NCBI RefSeq assembly: GCF_000186865.1
Contig: NW_008705572.1
Location: forward strand, 1 to 64,000
DNA length: 64,000 nucleotides
Source of the DNA: Aureococcus anophagefferens
Taxonomy: Eukaryota; Sar; Pelagophyceae; Pelagomonadales; Pelagomonadaceae
Direction of reading: 5' to 3'
In this document: piece after piece, positions 9,764 to 19,700 of the stretch
How positions within the stretch are numbered: position 1 is the first letter of the stretch
Layout of the letters: every line of letters starts with the position of its first letter
Notes under the pieces: model-generated
Database searches by the model: none
Told to the model about the DNA's origin: nothing
Seen by the model: the letters and a program-made list of their open reading frames with translations, nothing else
Translations under genes and position numbers: made by a program

Positions 9764-10015
9764 TATGCCTGGTGGTATGCGCCTACTATGCGGGTTTTAT
9801 GCGGGTGGTATGCGGGTGGTATGCGGGTGGTATGCGGGTTTTATGCGGGTGGTATGCGGGCGGTATGCGGGTGGTATGCGGGTGGTATGCGGGCGGTATG
9901 CGGGTGGTATGCGTCTGCTATGCCGGTGGTATGCGGCTGCTATGCCGGTGGTATGCGGCTGCTATGCCGGTGGTATGCGGCTGCTATGCCGGTGGTATGC
10001 TGGTGGTATGCGTGG
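9764..10015. repeat. 11-bp minisatellite, TATGCGGGTGG type
   Basis: About 22 tandem copies of an 11-bp unit (TATGCGGGTGG, with variants TATGCGGCTGC and TATGCCGGTGG). Because 11 is not a multiple of 3 and the unit lacks stops, all three plus frames are open and spell the same Met/Val/Cys/Trp/Tyr-rich 11-residue motif. These open frames are a by-product of the repeat, not genes. A related array lies at 11464-11700. Confidence 0.88.
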
Positions 10016-10228
10016 TTCGGCAGGGCCCGCATCGGGCGGCGGTTGCTCCGCGCTCACGACACGGACACGACCCGTCCGTGCCTAGCTAATGGCGGCTCCC
10101 ACCACGTATAGTTTATAATACTTTAGGCTGCTACGCGCTCCTACCATGGATGGCCGAGCCCTCAGATTAACTAAATACCTACTTCAACTTCTAGTAGCCG
10201 GACGCGGCCCTGCTCGAGGCACGTCTGC

Positions 10229-10261
10229 GTGGGTTCTACGTCGTTGCTGAGCACGCAGAAC
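10229..10261. other. Imperfect hairpin
   Basis: GGGTTCTACGT and ACGCAGAACCC form an 11-bp stem with one mismatch around an 11-nt loop. It has no terminator-type T tract and does not fold like a tRNA. Role unknown. Confidence 0.5.
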
Positions 10262-10269
10262 CCGCGAAT

Positions 10270-10365
10270 TTACGTGTATTCGACCTCGCCCGTGCGGCGG
10301 ACGAGGCTGTAATGGCCCGTGGGCAACGCGTTGTCGAGCTCGAGCAACGCGAAGTATGGCGCCGG
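10270..10365 (-). pseudogene. Exon-like remnant ending in a stop
   Basis: The minus strand reads YFALLELDNALPTGHYSLV, then RRTGEVEYT and TAA at 10270. The sequence has protein-like composition in an otherwise gene-poor stretch. An in-frame TAA just upstream (near 10382) shows it is at best a spliced 3' exon. No family was recognised. Its relation to the next exon-like piece on the same strand is unclear, as that piece has its own stop. Confidence 0.35.
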
Positions 10366-10391
10366 CCCTCCTTAGGGAGTAATGCGGGAGC

Positions 10392-10532
10392 CTACTGCTG
10401 CTTGACGAAGGAATCGCGGAGGTTCTTCATCGCCTTTTTGGCCCACTTGTCCTTGATGTATCTCGGCGCCTCCGCGTTGAAGGCCTCCTCGCCGAGGTCG
10501 TAGGCGCCGAGCGTGTCCTTGTCCGCGCGGCC
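10392..10532 (-). pseudogene. Exon-like remnant with a good acceptor site
   Basis: The minus strand reads GRADKDTLGAYDLGEEAF, NAEAPRYIKDKWAKKAMK and NLRDSFVKQQ, then TAG at 10392. The piece is preceded exactly by GCAAGGCTTTAG, a convincing 3' splice site, and an in-frame stop overlaps that site, so it must be a downstream exon. No matching upstream exon was found in the low-complexity DNA to the right. It may be a fragment of a degraded gene or a gene with a distant first exon. Confidence 0.42.
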
Positions 10533-10562
10533 CTAAAGCCTTGCTAGGTTGATTTTATATCT

Positions 10563-10585
10563 GCCCATATCTAAATGATATGGGC
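10563..10585. other. Perfect 9-bp inverted repeat
   Basis: GCCCATATC - TAAAT - GATATGGGC: a perfect 9-bp stem in a locally AT-rich patch just upstream (minus strand) of the exon-like piece. It could be a binding site or the end of a decayed element. Confidence 0.5.
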
Positions 10586-10782
10586 ACATTCGGGCTGCGG
10601 CGGCGCAGCGACTCGCCGACTCGCCGCCATCCCATAATACCCCACGGCCCTGGGCTCGCCGCGCCCCGGGCCGCCCGCGCCGCCGCGAAGCCGCCGATCA
10701 AGGTCGGAGTCACGATCGATGGCGCTGCGGGCTGCGACTGGCCCGCGTGCGACCCACAACAGGGCGGCGCGGGCTGTCGGAC

Positions 10783-11300
10783 TTCAAAATCCGCGCGACT
10801 TCACAACCCGTGCGCTCGTCCAGTCGCTGGCGTTCGACAGTGTAGCAGCCTCCGCGTTTAGCGGTGCGTCTCGCTCCTCGAGAACACCACAGAGACTCGG
10901 ACGAGCGCGCACGGTTTGAACTCGCGCCGCGCTTCGAAACGCGCGCGACCGCGCGATGCCCGCCGTCGACCGCGTCCCCCACGGGTTCCTCGCGAAAAAG
11001 AACCACCGATGGACCACAGCCCCGTTCGCGGCGAGCACCGGTCCGTCGGTGCATCTGCAGTAGCTGATACCCAGGGGCTGCGACTTCGAAATCACGACGG
11101 TCCGCGCGAACCGCGCGAGGGCGCGCGACTTCAATCGGCGTGCGCTCGTCCGAGTCTCTCTCGTCCTGCGTGGCGTGCTCCTCCGCCGACTTCGGTTCGT
11201 GATCCGAGCGAGCCGCCCGCGGTCGACGGACTCGAACGTCCGCGCGCGGTTTGAACTCGCGCCGCGCTTCGACCCGCGCGACCGCGCGAACCGTGCGAGG
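10783..11300. repeat. Two degenerate copies of a ~325-bp unit; otherwise no gene
   Basis: The phrase CGCGACTTCA..CG-TGCGCTCGTCC occurs at about 10793 and 11122, and GGTTTGAACTCGCGCCGCGC at about 10913 and 11240, in the same order and spacing, so the stretch is an old tandem duplication of about 325 bp. No convincing reading frame was found between 10586 and 11463. Confidence 0.55.
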
Positions 11301-11463
11301 GCGCCGACTCGTCGGGCGCCGACTCGTCGGTCCAGGTAGCTAGGCGGCCCGGGGTCGCGCGCCCGGGGATCCCGGTTCCGTGTGGCTCGCAGGGGCTCCG
11401 CGCCGCGGCGAGCGTCGGTAACCTCCGGCGGTCGTCGCCTGGGTTGTCATCGACGGCGGTCGC

Positions 11464-11700
11464 CGGGCTGCTATGCTGGTCTTATGCGCCTGCTATGCTG
11501 GTGGTATGCGGCTGCTATGCTGGTCTTATGCGCCTGCTATGCTGGTGGTATGCGCCTGCTATGCGTCTGCTATGCGCCTGCTATGCGCCTGCTATGCGCC
11601 TGCTATGCGCCCGCTATGCGCCCGCTATGCGTCCGCTATGCGTCCGCTATGCGTCCGCTATGCGGCTGCTATGCTGGTGTATGCCGTGGCTGGTGTATGC
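11464..11700. repeat. Second 11-bp minisatellite, CTATGCGCCTG type
   Basis: About 21 tandem copies of an 11-bp unit (CTATGCGCCTG, CTATGCGTCCG, TATGCTGGTGG). It shares the TATGC core and the 11-bp period with the array at 9764-10015, so the two are probably related expansions 1.5 kb apart. Confidence 0.88.
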
Positions 11701-11837
11701 CTGGTGGTCGGCCCCCTCTGGCGCCGGCGGCGGGCACCGGCCGTCGGCAGACGAACTCGAGCTCCCCGCGCCCGACCTCTCAATCAAATAGCAGCAGTGC
11801 CCAACGACGAACGCCGCCGCTGTCCACTGTTCCCGAG

Positions 11838-13582
11838 ATGAGCAACATTCGCATCGTCGAGCGCGATGCCGACGGCAAGGTCCGCGCGCGGCGTCCAAAC
11901 ACACACACACGAAATCGCGACGCGAAACAACACAAAACACAAACCACGCGCCCAAACCACTCAAACACGCAAACCGCAAAGCAAGCAAAGCGAAACCCAC
12001 ACCGACGTAGGTCACGAAGACCTTCCACGACTCGTCCATGAGCCAGGACTTCAAGGACGGCGGCTACAGCGGCGCGCGCAAGGCCTTCGCGGCGAAGAAG
12101 TTCGACGGTTCGTACGCGCTGCCCAAGGACCACACGCTCGCGCTGCTCGTCGGCGAGGTCGCCAAGCTCGTGCACCCCGAGCCCAAGAAGGGCAAGAAGG
12201 CGTCGGGCACGCCCAAGGCCAAGAAGGCCGCGGCGCCGAAGAAGGAGGCGACGGCGGACAAGAAGGCCGCGAAAAACGAGAAAGTCGAGGAGAAGCCCAA
12301 GGGCGCGAGCGAGGTCGGCTGGACGCCGCCCGCCGAGGAGGCGGAGAACGTCGCCCCGTCGCCGCCGAAGAAGACCTGCGCGCCGTCCATGCTCCTGAGC
12401 ATGCCCATGAAGAGCGGCGCGCCGCCCAAGGAGCTTCCCAAAAAAGAGCCCGACTTCGACCCCTACGCGGAGAGCCCCGGGAAGAAGAAGCAGGCGGCGA
12501 AGAAGCGCAAGCAGGTCGTCGTCGAGGAGAGCGACGACGAGTCGCTGCCCGTCCAGGGCGCCGGCGACGACGCGGACTCGGAGGAGGAGTTCGACTTCGT
12601 CGCCGAGGAAGAGGACGCGGAGGAGGAGGACGACGAGCAGCCCGCGGCGCCGGACCGCGTCGACGGCGCGTGCCACTCCATCGCGCGGACCTGGAGCGCC
12701 TTCGCCGAGACCGTCGTCGCGCCCGACGCGGGCGACGCGCGCGGCGACGAGTGGAGCCCCGTCGCGGATCAGGCGACGGCGTGCGAGGCCGTGTCCGTCG
12801 TCAAGGCGCTGGGCCCCAAGGACCTCGCGTCGCGCTTCTACGACACGGGCCTCCTGACCCTGGAGAGCGCCAAGTGGGCCCTGGGGCCCGAGACGCTCGG
12901 CACGGTGCAGAACGCCGTCGCGGAGCACTACGGCGCGAAACTCGAGGAGGCGCGCGCGGAGCGCATCACGCTCAAGGGCAAGGGCAAGGACCACAAGCTC
13001 AAGCCCGGCGAGGAGGAGACGCTCGACGGCTTCAACCAGCGGCCCGGCGGCCGCGTCGACATGGTCCTCGACTCGCTGCCCGAGGTCGTCGCCGCGGGCG
13101 CGAACTGGCCCTGGGCGCCGGTGGTGAGGGCCATCCTCGGCAAGAACGCGTCCCTCAACTACACGGGCTGCGTCGTGTCCCGGCCGGGCGACACGGTGCA
13201 GAACTGGCACATCGACGGCGTCCACACGAACCTCGAGGAGCACGCGGCCGCGGACCGCATCATCGTCTTCTGCCCCCTGACGGACCTGACGGAGGCGACG
13301 GGCTGCACGGAGTTCGTGCCCACGTCCCACTTCGCGTCGCGGGGCGCCGACGCCAAGTTCAAGAACGTGTCCCACATGAAGCGCGCGCGCCACTACGTCC
13401 ACGCGGGCACGCCGCTCGTCATGGACTACCGCCTCTGGCACCGGGGCCTGCCGAACACGGGCACCAAGGACCGCTACCTCCTCTACGCCGTCTACCAGAC
13501 CGCCAAGGGCAAGCGCGCCCTCGAGGACACGGGCGGCGACCTCGTCGCCCTCGGCCAGCGCAAGTTCCTCCGCGCCGAGTAG
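11838..13582 (+). CDS. Phytanoyl-CoA dioxygenase (PhyH)-like 2OG-Fe(II) oxygenase, one intron
   Basis: Exon 1 is 11838-11879 (MSNIRIVERDADGK) and exon 2 is 12011-13582; joining gives 537 aa with the frame continuing as VTKTFHDSSMSQDFKDGGYS. The intron 11880-12010 is GT-AG, 131 bp and C/A-rich, unlike the exons. Residues 45-230 are Lys/Glu-rich and disordered. The C-terminal 250 residues carry the PhyH double-stranded beta-helix: NWHIDGVH (the Fe-binding HxD), RIIVFCPLTDLTEATGCTEF, then LVMDYRLWHRGLPN with the distal His, and a following Arg for 2-oxoglutarate (TKDRYLLY). Enzymes of this family hydroxylate lipids or small molecules using 2-oxoglutarate and O2; the substrate here is unknown. 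The Lys-rich N-terminal extension is unusual for the family. Confidence 0.78.
11880..12010 (+). other. Intron of the PhyH-like gene
   Basis: GT donor after GACGGCAAG and AG acceptor in CCGACGTAG. Removal joins AAG to GTC in phase 0 and keeps the downstream frame. The intron is rich in CA runs (ACACACACAC) and lower in GC than the exons. Confidence 0.75.
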
Positions 13583-13685
13583 GCGACGTACAGATCGACC
13601 TCGGAGCGAGGCCGGCGGGAGGGCTTACTTGGCGGGGGGCCGGCGGGTGGTTCGCCGCGCGCGGCGGCGTCGACTTGGTCGGGGC

Positions 13686-15116
13686 TCAGCCGTAGAGGTC
13701 GCCCGGCTGCGCGCGGCGCTGCTTGAGGTCGGGCAGCTTCGACATCCACGCCGCGGCGGCGACGCAGGCCGCGGTGCTCGCGACGAGCACGGAGAGCTTC
13801 GGGAGCGCCTGGATCGGGGCCGGGATCGCGACCTCCGTGAGCAGGAGGCACATCGTGAAGCCGATGGCGCCGAGCATGGAGACGATGGAGAGGTGGTTGT
13901 TGCCCATGCCCGTGGGCATGTCGGCGATGTTGAGCTTCGTCGCCAGCCACGTGAAGCCGAAGATGCCCAGCGGCTTGCCGAGGACGAGGCCCGCGGCGAT
14001 GCCCGCGGCCGCGCCCGCGCCGGGGCCGGAGACGCCCTTCATGACGCCCATGAGCGGGATGCCCGTGTTCGCGAGGGCGAAGAGGGGCATGATGCCGAAG
14101 GTCGACAGGGGCGCGAGCCGGCGGATCATGCGCTCCGCGAGCGGGTCCTCGATGGCGCCCGGGGGCCCCTCGGCCGTCGTGGACACGCAGAGCGCCGCGA
14201 GGACGCCCGCGACCTCCGCGGACACGCCCGCGCGGAGCAGGGACCACCAGATGCCGACGCCGCCCGCCGTGAAGACGCGCGCGTCGTTGCACTTGCGCGG
14301 GCCGCAGCCGATCCACCCGAGGGCCGCCGTGAGCGCGGACGCGAGGCCGAGGAAGCCGAGCGACACGTTCGCCGCGAAGCACGTCGCGAGGACGAAGATG
14401 GCCCCGAAGTCGTCGACGGTCGCCAGCGTCAGCAGGAACGCGCTCGACGACGCGGGCATCTTGCTCCGGAAGAGGCCGAAGATGGCCATCGCGAACGCGA
14501 TGTCCGTCGCCATGGGCACGGCGAGGCCGCTCAGCGACCGCGCCGCGACGGGCAGGAAGCCCTGCGCCGCCGCGTAGACGGCCATGGGCGTGACCATGCC
14601 GCCTAAAGCCGCGATGGCCGGCAGCGCCGCCTTCTTGACCGACGTGAGCGCGCCGTGCCGCAGCTCCTCCTTGATCTCGAGGCCGACGAGGAAGAAGAAG
14701 ACGCCCATGAGGCCCTCGTTGACCCAGGCGCGCGCGCTGAGCGCGTGGCCGCCGATGGCGGGGCCCAAAGGCGACTCCCAGAGGCCGACCCACCACGCCG
14801 ACGACGGGCCGTTCGCGAGCGACAGGCTCACGGCCGTCGCGCCGAGGAGCGCCGCGGCGCCGAAGCCCTTCTCCTGGAGCTCGTTGAGCGTCCGCGTGAT
14901 GCCCGCCAAGGGGCCGTCGGGCTCGCCGCAGTTCGTCGGCTGGGCGATGTCGCATTCCTCGGCGTTCGGCACGTTCGCCGGGTCGTAGAGGCCCGACGCC
15001 CGCAGCGGCTTGATGGAGGCCGTCCGCTTGAACGACGGGCGCGACGGCAGGCTCGGCAGGCGCAGCGCCGACGCGCTCGCGAAGAGGAGCGCCACGAGCA
15101 CGGAAGCTGGCTTCAT
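13686..15116 (-). CDS. NhaA-type Na+/H+ antiporter with N-terminal signal
   Basis: A 476-aa protein. The ATG at 15116 gives a signal peptide (MKPASVLVALLFASASALRL) followed by a Ser/Arg/Lys-rich stretch. From about residue 60 the sequence follows bacterial NhaA through 12 TM segments: GFFFL-like VFFFLVGLEIKEELRHG, PMATDIAFAMAIF (E. coli Asp133 region), LLTLATVDDFGAIFVL with the Asp163-Asp164 pair that binds Na+ and H+, and GLVLGKPLGIFGFTWLATKL with the TM10 Lys. NhaA exchanges Na+ or Li+ for 2 H+. The N-terminal leader suggests plastid envelope or secretory placement, but no Phe cleavage motif is clear, so location is inference. It lies on the same strand as the next two genes. Confidence 0.88.
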   Translation of the reverse strand: MKPASVLVALLFASASALRLPSLPSRPSFKRTASIKPLRASGLYDPANVPNAEECDIAQPTNCGEPDGPLAGITRTLNELQEKGFGAAALLGATAVSLSLANGPSSAWWVGLWESPLGPAIGGHALSARAWVNEGLMGVFFFLVGLEIKEELRHGALTSVKKAALPAIAALGGMVTPMAVYAAAQGFLPVAARSLSGLAVPMATDIAFAMAIFGLFRSKMPASSSAFLLTLATVDDFGAIFVLATCFAANVSLGFLGLASALTAALGWIGCGPRKCNDARVFTAGGVGIWWSLLRAGVSAEVAGVLAALCVSTTAEGPPGAIEDPLAERMIRRLAPLSTFGIMPLFALANTGIPLMGVMKGVSGPGAGAAAGIAAGLVLGKPLGIFGFTWLATKLNIADMPTGMGNNHLSIVSMLGAIGFTMCLLLTEVAIPAPIQALPKLSVLVASTAACVAAAAWMSKLPDLKQRRAQPGDLYG

Positions 15117-15404
15117 CTTGGACGGCGCGCGGGACGACGCTCGCGCGAGCCGAGCTCGCTTCTCACGTTCAACAGACGCGTCCGTACGGAGGGGCAACAC
15201 GGGCGAAACACAGGCCTCAACTCGCGGCTCTCGAGGCCACTTTCGAGGCCTTCCTCGATGGCCTCGGAGCGCCGTTGCGCTTCGGGCTGCGAGAGCACGC
15301 CGGACCACGGCACTGCGCGGGCGTTCAGGCAGGGCGTGGTCGCGCACCTGCACCGAAACGGCCCGACCGAAACGCGACAAGGAAGAACGAAGCGAGTTTT
15401 TTTA

Positions 15405-16712
15405 CTATTCGAGCAGTCTCTCGATGAGCTCGGCTTTGGCGCCGGAGACCTTGAGCCCCTTCGCTCGTAGCCGGTCCTTGAGCTCCGGGACCTTGAGGGC
15501 CTGGAGCTCGTCGCGGACGAGGCGCTCGACGCCCGCCGCGGGGTCCGCGGCCTCGGCCGGCGCGGCGGCCGGCGGCTCGGCCGGCGCGTCGCCGCGGTCC
15601 GCGGCGAGGGCCGCCTTGAGCGCGTCGGCGTGCTTCGACACGAGCGCCTCGACGTCGATGTCCGCGACGCCCTCGGCGGAGCCCGCGTCGGCGCCCGCGT
15701 CGTCGAAGCTCAGGCCCTCGTCGTCCCCCCGCGCCGCGCGCGCGTCCGCGAGGAGCGCCTCGACCTCGTCCTCGGGGCCCTGGCCGCCGAGGGCCGCGTC
15801 GACGAAGCCCGCGACGTCGCCGAGGTTCGCGAGGGCGTCGTCGCCGAAGGACTCGGCCCAGACCTCGCGGTTCCGGTCGTCGATTTTCGTGCCGTAGTTC
15901 TCGAAGAGCGAGTCGCGGATCGCGTCGGCCGTCGCGTACTCCTTGGCCGCGCGTGCGTCGTCGCGGTCGCCGAGGAGCGCGAGGACCTCGGGCGCGATGG
16001 CGGCGCCCGCGCGGTCCGCCCAGGGCAGCAGGCCGCCGCGCGCGTCGAACGCGCCGCGCTTCGGGGGCTCGGCGCCCCGCGGCTCGCGGCGGCCGCCCCG
16101 CGGCTCGTCGCGCCGCGTGCCCGAGTTGTCGCCCGTGCGCCGGTCCCGGTTCTGCCGGTCCTCGCGGCAGAAGATCGTCGCGCCGTCGAGCTCGGACCGG
16201 TCCATCGCGCCGATGGCCCGCTCGGCCTCGGCCTCCGTCGCGAGCTGCACGATGCCGCAGCCCTTGGACTCGCCCGTGTAGCGGTCCGTGGACACGGACG
16301 CGTAGATGACGTCGAAGCCGCCGTCGCGGAAGTGGTCCTTGAGCTCCTGCCACCGCGTCCCGGGGTCCAGCGCGCTCACGAAGAGCCGCGTCCGCTCGAA
16401 GGCCCGGCCCTCGTTGCGCTTCGTCCAGCTGCCCTCGGCGGGCACGCCCCCGCGGCTCCGGTCGCGCCGGCCCTCGCCGTAGCGGTTCGACGGCCGCCGC
16501 TCGGCGCGCGCCGGCGCGGGCCCGTCGCCGCCCTTGGGCAGCAGGAAGTCCTCGTCGAAGGGCGAGCTGCTCAGCGCGCGCCACGCGCGGCCGGCGACGG
16601 CGGGCCGCAGCGACGCCGCGCGGCGGGCGAGGAAGAGCATGAGGATCGGGTGCTGTCGCATGGGTGCACGCTGCGGCGCGTGTCGGCGCCGCCGATCGCT
16701 GGGCTTCTTCAA
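15405..16712 (-). CDS. RNA-binding protein: RRM, CysRS-like helical motif and SAP domain, probably organellar
   Basis: A 435-aa protein. The N-terminus is Arg-rich with hydrophobics (MLFLARRAASLRPAVAGRAW after an internal Met), resembling a mitochondrial or plastid presequence. Residues about 106-185 form an RRM: RLFVSALDPGTRWQELKDHF (RNP2 at the start) and GCGIVQLATEAEAERAIGAM (RNP1 region). Residues about 245-290 (ARAAKEYATADAIRDSLFEN) resemble the C-terminal helical motif of cysteinyl-tRNA synthetases (kdya.ADaiRd.L..gv.ieD). The last 35 residues are a SAP motif (LKVPELKDRLRAKGLKVSGA), which binds DNA or RNA. A role in organellar RNA metabolism is inferred. Start at 16712 or at the internal Met 18 codons later. 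Confidence 0.7.
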   Translation of the reverse strand: MKKPSDRRRRHAPQRAPMRQHPILMLFLARRAASLRPAVAGRAWRALSSSPFDEDFLLPKGGDGPAPARAERRPSNRYGEGRRDRSRGGVPAEGSWTKRNEGRAFERTRLFVSALDPGTRWQELKDHFRDGGFDVIYASVSTDRYTGESKGCGIVQLATEAEAERAIGAMDRSELDGATIFCREDRQNRDRRTGDNSGTRRDEPRGGRREPRGAEPPKRGAFDARGGLLPWADRAGAAIAPEVLALLGDRDDARAAKEYATADAIRDSLFENYGTKIDDRNREVWAESFGDDALANLGDVAGFVDAALGGQGPEDEVEALLADARAARGDDEGLSFDDAGADAGSAEGVADIDVEALVSKHADALKAALAADRGDAPAEPPAAAPAEAADPAAGVERLVRDELQALKVPELKDRLRAKGLKVSGAKAELIERLLE

Positions 16713-16761
16713 TCAAAATCAAGTTGAACTTGCTTAAGGTCGGGGCGCGCCTCGAGCGACC

Positions 16762-19700
16762 CTAGACGGCGGCCGCGTCCGTGATGACGATGGTGATGCT
16801 GTCGTTGCGTTCGAGGGCCGCCGCGGCCGGCGGCGCGTCCGGCGTCTTCGTCTTCCAGAGCTCCATGCCGCGATCCCGGACGGGCGCGCGCCCCCGGCCG
16901 GCCGCGCGGCGGCCGGACGCGGCGAGGCACAGCAGCGCGGCCAGGCTCGCGACGAACGCGAGCGCGTTGGTGCACGCGCCGGCGGCCGCGGCGGCGTGCC
17001 AGGGCGTCCAGAGCAGCGCCGCGAGCTTCACGAGGAGCTGCGCGAGCGCCGACGCGGCCGTCGAGGCGAAGGCGACGGCCGCGGTGAGCGCGTCGGGCGC
17101 GCCGAGGCGCTCGGCGGGCGCGGGCGCGGCGCCGCGCGCGCGGACGACCTTGGCCATCTCGCCGCCGCCGACGAAGACGAGGTCGCCCGCGCGGTAGAGC
17201 GCGGCGCGGCGCGCGCGGCCGCGCGACACGGCGAGCTCGGTCTCGCCGTGGTCGTACGCGACGTCGAGGCTCCTCTGGGCGCCGAAGCCGACGACGCGCG
17301 CGGGCAGCCAGCGGTCTTCGTCGGCCGCCAAAACCTCGACGCGCGCGCCGCGCGGGAAGGGGCCGCCGTCCGCGTCGGCGGCGGGCGGCGCGCCGCCGCC
17401 GGCGCCCGGCGACAGGGGGTTCTCGGTGCCGCCGGCGCCGTCCGCGGGCGCGAGCCGGTCCTCGCCGACGCCCCGGAGGACGCGGCCGCAGCGCTCGCGG
17501 ACGTCGTAGCGCCGCGGCGCGCGCGCGTCGCGGCGCCACGGCAGGAGGAGCGCGAGCTCGAGCTTGGCGACCACGGCCGCGGCGGAGAGTAGCGCGTACG
17601 TGGGGCGCCGGCGGCGCTCGACGGCGCGGTCGACGCGCCCCGCGGACCGGCGCCGGAGCCACGCGAGCGCGACCGCGGCCGCGACCGCGCGCGCGGCGAG
17701 GCCCGCGGCGCCTGCGGCGGCGTACGGGAAGCCGCGGCGGCTCCGGCGCCACTGGCCGCAGAGGAAGACGGCGTCGGCGGCCGCGTCGACGACGCCGAGC
17801 GCGACGACGGCGGCCGCGGCCGCCGGCACGCCGACGACGCCGGGCGCGCCCCGCTTGGACCGCGCCGCGTCGGCGCCGACGGCGCCGACGACCGCCGCGC
17901 CGACCGCGGCCGCGAGCTGGCAGGGCTCCACGCCGAACCCGGCGACCGCGACGAAGGCGCCGGCGGAGTCGTCCGAAGCGGTCGTCGTCCGAAGCGGCCG
18001 CGTCGGCGCCGCCGTCGCCGCCGAAGCCGTCGGGGCCGCCGAAGCCGTCGGCGCGGGCGTCGTCGTCGGGGCCGCCGAAGTCGTCGGCGCGGGCGTCGTT
18101 GTCGGGGCCGCCGAAGCCGTCGGGGCCGCCGAAGCCGTCGGGGCCGCCGAAGCCGTCGGCGCGGGCGTCGTCGTCGGGGCCGCCGAAGACGTCGGGGCCG
18201 CCGAAGACGTCGGCGCGGCCACGGGCGCCGCCGTCGGCGCGGGAGCAACCCGCGTCGCCGGGGTCGCGGCGGCCGGCGCGGTCGGCGCGGCCGTCGAGGG
18301 CGCGGCCGTCGAGGGCGCGGCCGTCGAGGGCGCGGCCGTCGAGGGCGCGGCCGTCGAGGGCGCGGCCGTCGGCGGTGCCGTCGGCGGGGCCGAGGCCGTC
18401 GGCTGCGACGTGGGCCACGGGCAGAGCGACGAGGACCCGCCGAAGAGGAAGTTGCGGCCTCCGTCGAAGCCCGCGAGGTCCTCGAGGAAGCAGTCCTCGC
18501 AGGGGATCGAGTAGCTCAGCTCGACGGCGGTCCGCGGGCGCCGGAAGACGAGCATGACCGCGCGCGCGCGCTGGTCGACGGGGAAGTGCGCGCCGAACGC
18601 CTCCGGGTCCGCCGCGCACTGGTCGCAGTCGCCGCAGCCCACGGCGCCGAGGTCCTGGGGGTCCGTCGGGTTGTCGCAGGCGAAGCCCGCGCGCGTCGAC
18701 GCGAAGACCGTCGACGCGCCCGGCGTGCCGCGTGCCGCGCGCCTCGACCGCGAGCTCCGTCGCGGCCGCGAGGACGACGTCGTCGCGCGCGTCGTCGTCG
18801 ACGCAGAGGGCCTCGCGGTGGCGGTGGGCCTTGCGCTGCTCGTCGACGTCGAAGATCGTGAAGTAGAACTTCTCCAGGGCCACGGGCGCGTCGCTCTCGG
18901 CGTCGACGAAGGAGAACGTGAGGCGCGCGGTCGACGCGTCGCGGACGTTGATCTGGCCGAACATGCCCCAGGTCCCCTGGTAGGCGGCGTAGTTGTCGGC
19001 GACCGCGTAGGAGCCGTCGCGGACCGAGACGACGAGGTCGACGGCGCGGCCGTCCTTCGAGGCGACGGCGCCGTAGCGGAGCACGGGCGGCTCCCCGAAG
19101 TTCGGCCCGAGGCCGCCGAGGTTGTTCGCCAGGAGGGGCGCGCCCTCGATGCGCAGGTCGACGTCGGACCCGGAGCAGGCCTCCCAGGGCTCCGGCGTCG
19201 GCGCGGCCGACGGCGCGGCCGACGGCGCGAGCGTGGGCGCCGGCGCGGGCGCCGGCGCCGCGGAGGGCGCGGGCGTCGGCGCGGGCGCGGGCCTCGCGGT
19301 CGGCGCGCCGGGCGCGAGCGTCGGCTCGGGCGTCGGCGCCGCGGTCGGCTCGGGCGTGGGCGTGGGCGTGCCCCCGGTGGGCGCGGGCGTCGGCTCGGGC
19401 GTCGGCGAAGGCGTGGGCTCGGGCGTGGGCGCGGGCGTGGGCGCGGGCGTCGGCTCGGGCGTCGGCGGCGGCGTCGGCGCGACCGTCGGCTCCGACGTCG
19501 GCTCGACCGTCGGCGCGGGCGTCGGCTCCGGCGTGGGCGCCGTCGTCGTCGGCGCGCGCGTGGGTGCGACGACCGGCGCCCCCGACGGCTTTCCGGGCGC
19601 GACCGTCGGCTCCGGCGTCGGCTCGACCGTCGGCGCGGGCGTCGGCTCCGGCGCGGGCGCGGGCGACGGCGTGGCCGTCGGCGCCCCCGACGGGGCGCCG

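Noticed and set aside
9453..10111. Three overlapping open frames through the 11-bp minisatellite that look like Cys-rich proteins
   Set aside because: All three frames are equally open because the unit has no stop and is 11 bp long; no signal of selection on one frame.
10229..10261. Hairpin considered as part of a tRNA or a terminator
   Set aside because: No cloverleaf arms, no anticodon loop or CCA-type acceptor stem pairing, no T tract.
9764..11700. Repeat arrays considered as CRISPR
   Set aside because: The 11-bp units are contiguous with no spacers, and the host is a eukaryote.
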